Part shown: positions 9,403 through 20,895 of the stretch, one piece after another
Position numbering within the stretch: the first letter of the stretch is position 1
Layout of the letters: each line of letters begins with the position of its first letter
DNA from: Sialis fuliginosa
Taxonomy: Eukaryota; Arthropoda; Insecta; Megaloptera; Sialidae
Direction: 5' to 3'
NCBI GenBank assembly: GCA_961205875.1
Contig: OY540821.1
Span: 310,001 to 374,000, forward strand
DNA length: 64,000 nucleotides
Made by a program: the position numbers and the translations under genes
Notes under the pieces: generated by a model
Told to the model about the DNA's origin: nothing
What the model saw: only the letters and a program-made list of their open reading frames with translations
The model's database searches: none

Positions 9403-11500
9403 AAAGTAGGACGCTTGCCCATTATACAGAAATGACAGGCCACGTTATTTTTTTGTAACTGCTCGATTACAATTATTATATTATATATATAATCTTTTTT
9501 TAACCAATAAATAATTCATGTTGTTTTAACAAATAAAACACAAAACTGGTTAAATATGAATCTTTATTAATATTATATTATGTTATTACAAACATTTCTT
9601 AAATTTTACATATTTATATTACATGTAATATACCTATTTTTCGCTAGTTAATTTTGGGTTTGCCAGTCAAGGTCTGAGGGCCCCCTGAGTTAATAATGTG
9701 ACAGCTGGCACTGAATCGTTTCAGATGTACTATTTTCCTTCTAATTTTATTTATTTATTTTGATTAATACTGTTTATTTTTCTAGTTTTCATTGCTAAAC
9801 CAAATATAAGTAAAGGATTAAATTATAAATATTTTTGACACTTAGGTAATATTTTGAGGTTAGGTTTTTACTTTATTTAAAAACTTTCACTCACCTTTTT
9901 CTTATATTCTTAAATAAAATGCATGAATTGATGATAAAATAATAATTCAAATACAGAAATAATACCATGACACAAATTAGTTGCAAACAATATGTTCCAT
10001 AATAATACAGATGATTGAAAAAGTTCCCGCTTTAGGCACACGCGTTTCGGTTGTTTCATATATTGGTTAATAATGACATTCAATATTCCTATAAGAAACA
10101 TGTATTTATCAATAAAGACTACTTAAATCTATGAAATAATTATACCATATCATTTATTAAAGACTTACTGTTAAATGATAGCGCCCTTCCTGAAGGGGGT
10201 ATGTGGTTAAACAGTTTATTGAGAATTCTAAACGTTCGAAGGACCAGCATGTGCAGATTTCTGTATTAATGTTAATATAAATTATATTATATATATAAAT
10301 CGTAAGTTGGATAAGGGATAGCTATGGGAAAGCAGGATTTCGGGTTATCCAGTACGTTGTAGCGAGCAGCTGCTCGGGATGTGATGTTGCTTACACTTAT
10401 ATGATCCAAAATAGCATGCACAAAACTAAACTCAATGTTCTGTACAAAACGAAACTTTAAAACAAAGAATTTATTCCGACACTAACTAAAACGAAATCAG
10501 TAATTTTAAATACTAATTTGCAAGTTTAATTAAACAATGAAGCTCTGATGTCTTCACTGGAGCTCAGCGAATTAGATACTGAATTAATTAGACAAACAAA
10601 ATCTTGTCCAAAAGGGTCTAAATCAATTAATTGGCTTTTCATTTCAAAATACTGTAAAAATTAAATTAACTCTCACAGCGCCACCTAACCACTGTCGACC
10701 CGAGTTTAGAACCGCTAGCTAAGTCATCTTATCTAAAACTGATTTTAGTTACCTACAATTTGAACTATTATTTATATCGTAAAATACTTGAAATATTAAG
10801 AATTACATCAAAACAGTGAACTGTACAAATCACTACATTTGTTATAAATATGTCAGTGAATACTAACTTTTAGGTGGGCTATGATAAAATTATTTTTTTC
10901 GATTATTTATATTTAAATAATACTTTGATTTTAGTACTATAGTTAAATTAAAAGGTTAAATGACACTAGATTAATTTTTTTAGTACGCAAAACGAAGTAT
11001 GAATATTATTAAAATTGATTAATATACGTGTGTTCCGCAATAGCCGCTGTTTTTCGCGTTGTGCCATAACTGGGTACTATACCTTATAACAGCATATCGC
11101 GAATAATTTTGTTGATTAAACGTGAAGAAAATATTTGTAATCTTAGGCAATATATATTTAAATAATACTAAATCTGGTTTTCTAATACTACGGCTTAATA
11201 GAAAGTAATCACTAATTAATGTAATATAAATCATATAAAATTGGGCCGTCTTGCTGTGTCTGCCATCCAGTATCTTCTGTTGGTATTTTTTGTATTCGTC
11301 TAATAATGCTGTTAATTTCTCCTCTGTTATTATTGGGTTTACTGACTTTGTCGCTATAAAATCTAATAATGATTTCTTGATTTTGTTTGTTATTATAATT
11401 TCTTTATCTTCAAGGAATCTTTCAAAGTGTAAAAAACATATTACATCATCTTTTTACAATAATAAACAGTGGTTCTAAATAGGTCCAATTTTTTTATAAA
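9403..11500. other. About 2.1 kb with no recognised gene
   Basis: Strongly AT-rich with only short frames. A somewhat GC-richer patch at 10300-10400 and 10670-10720 has no identifiable content. There are no terminal repeats I could pair. Confidence 0.3.
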
Positions 11501-11504
11501 ATAA

Positions 11505-12560
11505 AAACAGACGTTTATTCCATAAAAATAAGCTATTCTACTCTAACTATAACTTTAAAAATAAGCTACTATACTCTTTTCGGATATATTTCCTTCATCA
11601 GTAGAATATAAATTTTTTATATACATATAATAATCTACAAAAATTTTACAACATTCTTAAAATTAAATAACACAATTGTATACGAGTATAATGCTACTTA
11701 CATAGGCAGTACTGCTTTTGAAATTAAATGGAAACAAAAAATACTATTCTAGGTTTGTTTTTATAATGCGGTTTCTTCATTATAAAAATTTATAATAAAT
11801 AAAAATAATAATTATACTATTTTTTGTAGAAGACATCTTTGAACTTTTTCCTTTTTTTAACCATTTTTACTAATGGATGACAACAGAATTTTAAGGATGA
11901 ATAAAAATTATTAAATGTGTTCTTAATTTCGATTTTAAAAGTACTATTGGAAACAATATTAATGAAACAGAATCAATTACACCTGCAAATACACTAAACC
12001 AATACAAAAAAATTTCTTTAACAAAAGTAACCAAACAAACTAAATTTAGGTTCGCACTACCATAGATAAAATTAAAGTAAACTACTAAGTAAGAACTGTC
12101 AAAATTTATAACCTAAATATTAATGAACATTATCTGTTAAGTAAATTTTGGTATGATTGTTTGAGGTAATTTATATTTTCTCTAGAATTTATACTGTTTT
12201 TTTCTTTTATTATATGGATGGATTCACTAATTAGTCTTTTTTAAGGGATTTTTGGAAATCTAAAACTTGGACATTTTCATAGTCAAAGTTGTGATTGAAT
12301 TTTTGGCAATTATTTCTCAACGCAGTAACCTCATTCTTCGCATAGCGATGGCTTTTTATTCTATTAGCTAAATAAATTGTTTGGTTTGGCCTACGTAGGA
12401 AGAGTCACAATTTTCACATTCTATTTTATATATAACGTTTGAAGCTTTAAATTTATCGATCGGAGTTTTCAGGTTTGTATAGAAAGTTTTTGCAGTGTTA
12501 GAAAGTTTTAAGTTGTATTTATTACAAATTTTTTTTGTTTTTTTCAGAAAGCACCGGTAT
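11505..12560 (-). pseudogene. Penelope-like retroelement remnant with GIY-YIG endonuclease
   Basis: Minus-strand translation around 12470-12370 gives VIYKIECENCDSSYVGQTK, the start of the GIY-YIG nuclease of Penelope-like elements. It is followed in shifted frames by IKSHRYAKNEVTALRNN, FDYENVQVLDFQKS and ENINYLKQSYQNLL, in the order seen in intact family members. Upstream, PIDKFKASN leads into the nuclease. The reverse transcriptase is not recognisable except as the tandem array next door. Several stops and frame changes make it a pseudogene. A hammerhead-like motif lies downstream at 11601-11576. Confidence 0.6.
11576..11601 (-). other. Hammerhead-like motif of the Penelope remnant
   Basis: Minus strand: CTGATGA, one unpaired A, GGA/TCC stem with A/T loop, then GAAAAG. 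It has the conserved CTGANGA and GAAA boxes but a 3-bp stem. Its position downstream of the GIY-YIG region fits Penelope-like elements. Whether it self-cleaves cannot be judged from sequence. Confidence 0.4.
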
Positions 12561-12591
12561 ATAATGTATTATTTGTGACCTGTTACAATAG

Positions 12592-13744
12592 GCATCATCA
12601 GCTATTATGTTATTTTTGGTTGTAGTTTGATTATATGCAATTTCGATTTTTCTATATTTCTCTAGTACTCGTCTAGGCCAGTTGCATATCTTTCGAATAC
12701 ATTTTCAACTTTAATTATTCTTTCATAGGCATCGTCAGCTATTATGTTATTTTTGGTTGTAGTTTGATTATAAATCTTTAAATGCAATTTCCGTTTTTCT
12801 ATATTTCTTTAGTACTCATCTAGGCCAGTTGCATATCTTTCGAATACATTTTCAACTTTAATTATTCCTTCATAGGCATTATCAGCTATTATATTATTTT
12901 TTGTTGTAGTTTGATTATAAATCTTTAAATGCAATTTCGGTTTTTCTATATTTCTTTAGTAGGTACTCGTCTAGGCCAGTTGCATATCTTTCGAATACAT
13001 TTTCAACTTTAATTATTCTTTCATAGGCATCGTCAGCTATTATGTTATTTTTGGTTGTAGTGTGTTCATAAATCTTTAAATACAATTTCCGTTTTTCTAT
13101 ATTTCTCTAATACTCGTCTAGGCCAGTTTCGTATCTTTCGAATACATTTTCAACTTTAATTATTCTTCCATAGGCATCGTCAGCTATTATGTTATTTTTG
13201 GTTGTAGTGTGATTATAAATCTTTAAATGCATTTTCCGTTTTTCTATATTTCTTTAGTAGGTACTCGTCTAGGCCAGTTGCATATCTTTCGAATACATTT
13301 TCAACTTTAATTATTCTTTCATAGGCATCGTCAGCTATTATGTTATTTTTGGTTGTAGTGTGATTATAAATCTTTAAATGCATTTTCCGTTTTTCTATAT
13401 TTCTCTAGTACTCGTCTAGGCCAGTTGCATATCTTTCGAATACATTTTCAACTTTAATTATTCTTTCATAGGCATCGTCAGCTATTATGTTATTTTTTGT
13501 TGTAGTTTGATTATAAATCTTTAAATGCATTTTCCGTTTTTCTATATTTCTCTAGTACTTGTCTAGGCCAGTCGCATATCTTTCGGATACATTTTCAACT
13601 TTAATTATTCTTTCATAGGCATCGTCAGCTATTATGTTATTTTTGGTTGTAGTTTGATTATAAATCATTAAATGCAATTTCCGTTTTTCTATATTTCTCT
13701 AATACTCGTCTAGGCCAGTTTCGTATCTTTCGAATACATTTTCA
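12592..13744. repeat. Eight-unit tandem array (137-151 bp) made from Penelope-like coding DNA
   Basis: The start GGCAT(C/T)(G/A)TCAGCTATTAT recurs at about 12592, 12729, 12876, 13027, 13174, 13325, 13472 and 13619. The spacings are 137, then 147, 151, 147, 151, 147 and 147. The 151-bp units have a 4-bp GTAG-like insertion. In the minus direction the unit nearest the nuclease reads on into the Penelope remnant (NWPRRVLEKYRKIEIAYN), so the repeat is an amplified coding segment. Copies are very similar except for scattered point changes. Confidence 0.8.
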
Positions 13745-13869
13745 TTTGTTGAAGCCATTTCAGACAGTAGAGTTCGGTTTTGTGAGCGTGCCCAAGGTCA
13801 TCATTTAAAAGATATTATTTTTAAAACAGTGTAAAAATCTTGGACATATTAGTGTTTATTTTGTTATCG

Positions 13870-14130
13870 TCAAATGTAAATGATTCACTATTATTTCTCG
13901 CCAGAATTCGGAGGACAAGTTGAGCAATCATGGTTTCAACAAAATGGTACACCTTGTCATACAGCGAGAGTTACAAGAAAAAGTTTACGTAAATAAATTA
14001 TAAACTTTAGAACACATTTTAAAGAAAATATTCGTGCTGAAATGGGAATAAGTTGCGAAACTTTAAGAGAAGTGCATTCTTTTAAGATAGTTTGGCGGGA
14101 ATTATGTTTCGTATAAGAAAAAAATAAATA
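13870..14130 (+). pseudogene. IS630/Tc1-type DDE transposase fragment, deletion copy
   Basis: Plus-strand segment reads FGGQVEQSWFQQNGTPCHTARVT, the second-Asp region of insect IS630-like transposases; the usual QQDG Asp is Asn here. It then jumps to a 3' segment (TTTACGTAAATAAAT...). The same stretch recurs at 19304-19540, so both descend from one internally deleted family. Confidence 0.6.
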
Positions 14131-14984
14131 AAAAAAAAAAATTATTTAACCAACAAAATTACAGAGCAACGTTGAACATAACATGTAGCAAAAGACTGAT
14201 GGACAAATGCCGAGACGATGCTTTTATATTTTTAGGCCAAACAGAGTTAATAACTGTTTCTTGGGGGAAAAAAATCATTCTTTCGTTTGGTTCAACAAAG
14301 AGTTACCTACCGTTGATAGTTCTCAAGGTATCCTCTAGAATTCATTCGCTTGGGTCAAAATGGAGTTAACTCCAGAAGCTGACTCTTTTTTTTGGGCTTA
14401 GAATTTAGTTAATACACTCGTTACTGTGTTCTTTCTTGAAATAAACCAATTTTCTTGAAAATTGTTCTTATTCAATGCTTCCTTACTTTAAAAAGAAAAT
14501 AATTTTCAACTATTTGGGCCAAAAAGGAGTTAACTCCAGAATAAAATTGACACTAGAATTGCGAATTTGACGAATTTCTCTATGGAATTTGGCCAAATTT
14601 TGACAAATAATTGGACGAAGACAAAGGCAATTTAAATACATTCTCCATTTTTTAACGGTTTTTTCTATTTTCGCACAAATTATAAAAACTGGGGTTAACT
14701 CCTTGTTGCTGCATACCCCTCAATTCTGTGAATTTAATATATTTTAACGAACAAATATCAAAATAAACAAAACCAATTATACTTAAGTTAAATAAATGCG
14801 ATATATAATAATAATAAATAATAATGCTTGATGATACAATATATGAATATAAATTATATAGAACTGTCTCCCCAGATAGTTCTTTTCACGGCGACGTACG
14901 GAAGCGTTCTTGCTTAGCCTCGTGGATTCTCAGCTGAGTCACCGAAACCACGCCCTCTGTTATCTGTTTGCTAAGGTATTGTTA
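14131..14984. other. No gene; repeated GGAGTTAACTCC palindromes
   Basis: The perfect 12-bp palindrome GGAGTTAACTCC followed by AGAA occurs at 14364-14375 and 14529-14540, each after a GGGYCAAAAWGGAG context. A related GGGTTAACTCC is at about 14693. The surroundings look like a diverged internal duplication of some non-coding repeat. Confidence 0.4.
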
Positions 14985-15545
14985 GAAACAAACAACGGTT
15001 CGTATCTCGGCTTCACCAGGCTTCGTTATAACATTGCTCGGGTCTCGTTGTCGGATTTCTTATGGGTGTTAGAAAATATGCCCGTAATGGGTAACCACCA
15101 TCACCTATTTAAAAATTACTTATATAAGGTATTTATGGAATCAAAATAAATAAATGATTAACAGTAACGAACCTAAAATCAAACAATTTTCATACTCTCA
15201 GTTCTCCATTCTCGTTCTTAAATTACTATTATTATAAATGGTTGAATCGTGTACTGATCCTGGTCATCTTGCGACAATGTCCAATATTTTTAGGTTGGCA
15301 TTTGATGCTACCTGTACATTTATTAAATAGTAGCCTTTTCTATTCCTATATACTTCTCCATCTTCACCTCCGGGTGATTGAATTTTTATATGTGTGCAAT
15401 CGATAGCACATAGCACTCGAGTAAATGCTGCAATGTTAAAAAACATCATTTTTTGTATGTTACATTTCATCAGCCGTTTCTGGCATTTTAATGAAAGCAG
15501 GTCGTAGTCTTGCAATTGCTTCAGACACTCTTTTAATAATCCTGG
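14985..15545 (-). pseudogene. Harbinger (HARBI1-like) transposase pseudogene
   Basis: Segments run in the correct order on the minus strand: RIIKRVSEAIARLRPAFIKMP (about 15545-15480), then a frame change, then LCAIDCTHIKIQSPGGEDGE and NRKGYYLINVQ (15480-15264), then DIVAR-stop-PGSVHDST, where HARBI1 proteins have DIVARWPGS. After an AT-rich intron-like gap (about 15175-15117) comes GDGGYPLRAYFLTPIRNPTT. The first catalytic Asp (AIDCTH) and second (HDS) are visible. It is truncated at both ends. Confidence 0.75.
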
Positions 15546-15701
15546 AAGTTGTATGTTATGTTGTTTATTTATATTAAATAAAAGCTTTGGTAATCAATTA
15601 TAGAATGAACTTTATTAACATATATGTAGAATGCATGTGTACTGTGTGGATGCGCTGTAACGAATGTCTGTTGTTGCGCTATAATATTACCAACAATACA
15701 G

Positions 15702-16300
15702 TGGCCTCGGAAAGTAAGTTAACAAGTATGCATATTATGGGCGGAGTTTCGTAACATCCTTAAAAGTACCGTTATGTAAATATTACTAGTGTAGGTCCTT
15801 TTGACAATTACCTGTCTTCATTCAGTTGAAATATTACCGTGAAAGGGTGTGTATAGCAGCCATAGTGATTATTTTTGCTTTCTATTGCTGTATATTATGA
15901 GTTGAAATAATCTCTTTCCAATGCATTGTTTGTTTAAAAGAATTCTCAAGATATTATGTGTTTTTACAGTCTTAGTATAATAATATTACTTAACTGGAAA
16001 CCCGCGTAACATCGGAGAAAACTGGATAGCCGGTTGCATGAAGTGCAGGCAGTTGAAATTTGGAGTATCGATAGAAAACACCTTGGATAATCTAAAGTGA
16101 CAATCACAAGTAAAGGATTCCCTGTAACCTTCCTTCGAAGTGATTGGTGTTTAGTTATTATTTGTGTATATATTTGGCTATTTTGCCTTTTGTGTTTTTA
16201 CTTATTTGTTATACTCTGTCATCGTTTTCTACAATTCTTTGAATGTAATATAATATGTTTTGCGCGCCGGACAAGGCGATGATAACAATGTGGTAAATTA
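15702..16300 (+). mobile_element. Possible Tc1-like 5' end
   Basis: After a TA dinucleotide the sequence CAGTGGCCTCGGAAAGTAAG has the look of a Tc1-like terminal repeat. No matching right end or transposase was found. The next 600 bases contain no recognisable coding sequence. Confidence 0.3.
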
Positions 16301-16319
16301 ATAAGTATCATACATATGA

Positions 16320-17760
16320 TTAAATAATTATACATAATAAAATAAAGTACAATAAATATAAACTTAAATTATTGGTTATTGAAATATATATATTTATATT
16401 ATATAATGGATAGTTCATTTCATAATAATGTTTGGCTTCATTGCGTTGTTTCTGTATTTGTTCTGGAACGTAACGCTGTATTTCTTGATTCAATTTGATA
16501 GGGATAATTGGTAGATTTGATCTTAGCCTTCTTGCAAACATCCTCTGTGCCGGATTGCTATTCATCTTGTTGGGTGTATTTCTCCAATTCAGTAACATTT
16601 TGTATATATACAGGATGGCGCAACGAAAACGAAACGGTCGCGTTTTTGGTCAGTTAAAATAGGATTTTGAAAAAACGCTCGGACACGTCGATTTTGCTTT
16701 CAAGGGGGACATCTTTTTCAATAAAATTTTTGCAAGAATCTTTTCAACCCTCTGCGCTATGAGCACAACCCTTAAAATTTTAAATAGCATGATAGGGTAA
16801 GTGATACCTCATTTGAAAGGTTTTTTCATTCTAAACAAGGTGCTTTTTGTTTTTTTCAAATCTGTTTAATTTTAGTCATGTTCTTTACATTTTTAATTCC
16901 ATGAATGCATTTATTTTCTGATTAACAAAAAACATTCAGAACTAAAATTCAAAACAAAGTAGGCTTATTTTCTTATCAGATAATTTACAAAAATTTACTA
17001 ACATCCAAAACTTTAGTTAATTCAATAAATGTTCAAATTGAGCTCCGTTAGCTTTCATACAAAAATACAAGTTATGCTCAAAATTATTTCTTACTTGTTG
17101 AAACGTTTGGGGAGTTAGTTGGCGACATTCCTTGATAATAAGCCTACTTTGTTTTGAATTTTAGTTTTGAATGTTTGTTTTGTTGATCAGAACATAAATG
17201 CATTCATGGAATTAAAAATGTAAATAACTTGACTAAAATTAAACAGATTTGAAAAAAATAAAAAGCACCTTGTTTAGAATGAAAAAACCTTTCAAATGAT
17301 GTATCACTTACCCTATCATGCTATTTAAAATTTTAAGGGTTGTGCTCATAGCGCAGAGGTTTGAAAAGTTTCTTGCAAAAATTTTATTGAAGAAGATGTC
17401 CCCCTTGAAAGCAAAATCGACGTGTCCGAGCGTTTTTTCAAAATCCTATTTTAACTGACCAAAAACGCGACCGTTTCGTTTTCGTTGCGCCACCCTGTAT
17501 ATCGGTTTTAGATTCTATGCCTTTCTTGATCATATTTTTTGCTATTTTCACTGCTGCCTCAGCCTTTCCATTTCCTTGTTGGTGATGCGGACTCGATGTT
17601 ATGTGACTAAATGACCATTCTCTTGCAAACTGTTTGAACTTGTCACTTGTAAAATTGGTTCCTCCATCTGATATGACTGTAATAGGTATGCCATATCTGC
17701 TAAAATTGTTTTTGTATATTTTAATTGTTTCGTCTGCACTCATGTTCTTCAATTCATTAA
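16320..17760 (-). mobile_element. Gypsy-type LTR element pol fossil (integrase region), split by an insertion
   Basis: Integrase core sequence lies at 17752-17510 (IPITVISDGGTNF, SSPHHQQGNGKAEAAV). The post-core region lies at 16598-16400 (LLNWRNTPNK). An 887-bp inverted-repeat element sits between them. No LTRs or other parts are attached. It is an old, broken fragment with few visible lesions apart from the insertion. Confidence 0.75.
16611..17497. mobile_element. 887-bp foldback DNA element, arms of several hundred bp, TA(TA) target
   Basis: Both ends are CAGG(A/G)TGGCGCAACGAAAACG in inverse orientation. The inverse similarity continues through the sequence containing GACACGTCGATTTTGC and ATGATAGGGTAAGTGATAC to near the centre. 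TATA flanks both sides (16607-16610 and 17498-17501). No coding capacity. Ends and TA-type target fit a Tc1/mariner-mobilised MITE. Confidence 0.85.
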
Positions 17761-17764
17761 TTTA

Positions 17765-18469
17765 AAAAAAATCGAAGAATTGATCTACGGTAATCAAAAA
17801 TTTCTTGGTCTTTTTACTTGCAATTTTTCAAGTACACAAATTATCTTTTACAACTGCAGTTTTCATTTTTAGAACTGCAGAAAGAAGCTACAACTACACA
17901 CTAAAATAACCCCTGCTTGGAACTGTGCTTGAGATATATTGGTGTTATGGTTTTGTGACTTCGATGGTAGAGCTGGTTGAAATTTTTTTATGCTTTTTAA
18001 GTATTTTTATATTCTTCGATTGTATTATCGCCATTTTTTCTTTTTAAATGTCTAATAAAATTTTAACTTGAATTTTCGAAACCGCTTATGTTTACAGTAT
18101 TCGGAATGCATTTCATAAAGACACAAACATGTTTTTTTTTCATTGGAGTCTTCTTTCTTTTTATAAAATCCCATCGAGAATACTCAATCGGGATTCTTCC
18201 CCAGATATATTTTCTGATGTCGAATCGTAAGAGTTCGATAAAGATGACTTTTCTGTATCGATGGAAGTGATGGAACCTAGTGTCCACAAAAAATTATTAG
18301 TGGCTACTTTGTCTGTTTCATTTTCACTTATTGTTAATAAACTATAATCACTTGAAGTCATTTTTCAGACAATTAAATAGTAGTTAATAATTACACAGTA
18401 AATATAACGTACTGAACTGCTTGTAAATCCATTTGTTTATTGTCAAAATCACACGGCAATCATGACACT
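17765..18469. other. No assigned gene; one acidic short frame
   Basis: A minus-strand frame at 18361-18161 begins MTSSDYSLLTISENETDK and is rich in Ser and acidic residues, like the N-terminus of some transposases. After its stop the same frame continues with CLCLYEMHSEYCKHK. I cannot name it. Confidence 0.25.
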
Positions 18470-18613
18470 ATACTACTATATGTTATTATTGATGTTTCCA
18501 CAGACTGGTATAAATGTTAAATCAACTTCCCGGTATGTACTGTGTTTATTTATTTCCAGAAATAAATAAACACAGTACATACCGGGAAGTTGATTTAACA
18601 TACTACTATATGT
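18470..18613. repeat. Perfect 42-bp-arm palindrome between 14-bp direct repeats
   Basis: 18515-18556 and 18559-18600 are exact reverse complements separated by two bases (CA). The block ATACTACTATATGT occurs at 18470-18483 and again at 18600-18613. A perfect, almost loopless palindrome is unstable, so this is probably young. Template switching during break repair, or a very small foldback insertion, could make it. Confidence 0.9.
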
Positions 18614-18619
18614 ATGTAT

Positions 18620-19172
18620 ATTACTACTATTAATTATTAGTAATTTAACCAAATAGTGTTTTTGTCACATTTGGAGTGGATATCGAGTTTATTTTGGAAA
18701 CTATAAGAATCAGAGCAATATTTCAAATTGTAACTACCTTCGACTTTTTATTTGGGAGAATAATAAAACATCATTTCGTGTCACCATTTGATTGAGTATT
18801 TCGTCGCATCGGATGTCAAGCGTTTTCCGAACTGATTGTTTAGAAAACTCGCAATTCCACAGAATTACTTGAGTTTAGGAAGTAATTTATTGTCAAGTTG
18901 ATTATGGAGAATCTGAGTTATACCTTTCGATCTTGGGTAGAGGGGCACTGTATTGGGCCACGTGTGCCAATCCATCGATCTTAGTATTTTTCATTTAGAT
19001 GTTGGATAGCTGTGCGACAATTATGCGCAGGGAACCTGTCTTGTATAATCAAGTGACAAATTTTCTAACAATTCTGGAAGCTTTTTTTGCAAAAAATGTG
19101 TATGATTTGCTCCATTTAAATATCGAAATGCCACACGACACATTTATAGAAAAATTACCTGTACATTTGAAG
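18620..19172. other. No gene recognised
   Basis: Short plus-strand frame at 18999-19226 overlaps the inverted DDE fragment described next; nothing else is assignable. Confidence 0.3.
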
Positions 19173-19540
19173 TTATTTGCCAATGTGGATATTCCGTGGC
19201 CCAATAAACAGAATTTTTTCTGTTAAATATGCTATGTTTATGAATTTTGATTCGTCTGTCCATAAAATATTGTCAAGAATATGATAGCACCCAATATATG
19301 GAAATGATTCACAATTATTTATCGCCAGAATTCGGAGGACAAGTTGAGCAATCATGGTTTCAACAAAATGGTACACTTTGTCATACAGCGAGAGTTACAA
19401 TTAACCTGCTCAGAGAACATTTTCCAAATCGCTTAATATCAAAAAATGGTGATTTAATATAGCCGTCAAGATTCTTTTTATCCGAAAGAAAAAAATTACG
19501 TAAATAAATCATAAACTCACGAACACATTTTAAAGAAAAT
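19173..19540. pseudogene. Scrambled IS630/Tc1-type DDE transposase fragments
   Basis: The minus strand at 19262-19173 reads NILWTDESKFIN..., the first-Asp block. The plus strand from 19310 reads FGGQVEQSWFQQNGTLCHTARVTINLLREHFPNRLISKNGD, the second block. These should be colinear in one gene, so one part has been inverted or the two come from different copies. The plus part is nearly identical to 13881-14120. Confidence 0.6.
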
Positions 19541-19879
19541 TTTTAAGATTTATATTCATAACCATCACAGACTCTTTGTTGTAATAATTGTTGCGCAGTA
19601 TTTTTTACAACCTTTGTATTTATTTGTCTAATTGTACAAGTGTATTTTTATGATGTAAACGCCAATATGGATTACAACGTTGAATTTTAAATTAGCAGTT
19701 CACAAATAAAGTTCGCTTCTATCAACAGATTCTAATACTGTGATTGAATTACACAAAATGTCGCCGATCTATTTATACTATACTTTTTCATAGATAAAAC
19801 AAAAACTAGCATTACAAGTATACCTACTTTCAATATTAAGAAATTTAGATCTGGTAACCATGACTTAAAATCGGTATTT

Positions 19880-20103
19880 CATTAAAACTTTCCTCCAACT
19901 GCTGTTTGGTACCTTTTCAAATTTCCTGGAGTGGTAAGGCATTGTCCATCACGATGACGGCGTTTGGTTCCACGAGGGGTAAAATGCGCCTCATCCAACT
20001 TTAGAAATTTTCCCCATTCATTTCTTCGTGGTAGTCAGACGTGTTCTTAGATTCAAACATTAATAATCCACCTTCCACGAAACCAGTCTCACTACCGATG
20101 TGG
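19880..20103 (-). pseudogene. DDE_3 (IS630-type) transposase core fragment
   Basis: Minus-strand segments GFVEGGLLMFESKNTSDYHEEMN and LPLVEPNAVIVMDN (frame shifted) match the arthropod DDE_3 family, where G-D-Y-H-x-x-M-N and V-x-D-N-A are typical. It is truncated on the right by the start of the giant foldback element at 20113. Confidence 0.55.
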
Positions 20104-20895
20104 TTTATTATACAGGGTTACTGGTAATTCGATACATTTCTTGTAAGGGGTAATAGTAGAGATAACAAGTAACCATTTGAACCCAATATTGCCTTATACA
20201 AATGTTAACCGTTACTGAGATATTTAAAATTTTAGAATTTTTCAAAAATATCCCAAATTTCAACTTCAAACTCATTTTTTTTTAATACAGTTTTTTTTTT
20301 TATTTTGCTTCTGATACTTAGACAATATGCCGGTACTTTGTTAGAAAGAACAAAATTAGTACAATTTACTTAAACTTCGACACAGTGCCTCAAAACTCTA
20401 ACACTTCGATATTTTTTATAAGTTTTTTTTTGTTTAAAATGCAAATTCTCCAAAAAAAACAACACAAACTAATTTAATGTACAAAGTCTTTTAAAATCTG
20501 CTACTTAGGTCGACTTAGGAGGAATGAGTCTCAGAAACGAAACAGATCGCAAATTGTTAAAATAGCACGCGGAGGTTATTTACACAAACGTGTTGATTTT
20601 AACAAAATAAAACAAACATCTGGTTTGAAAAAAATAACTTTTATTATTTTTACAAATCCTGCTCAATTTGAGAACCTCTATTTTTAATGCAGGCTCTGCA
20701 TCTACGCCGTACTTCAGTCCTGGTGACTCTTGATATCAGATTATTTCTAGCTATCCAACGAAATAAAAATGTTTTAAATTTTTACGCATACAATAATAAA
20801 AACTACTATGACAAATCTGATACTATCATAGATAAGTAAACAAACAAACGAAAACACATTTTAATTGTTGCACAAAATCACAACAATTAAAAAAA

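Noticed and set aside
12592-13744. CRISPR-like direct repeats
   Set aside because: Units of about 147 bp without spacers; they are head-to-tail copies of a Penelope coding segment in a eukaryotic genome.
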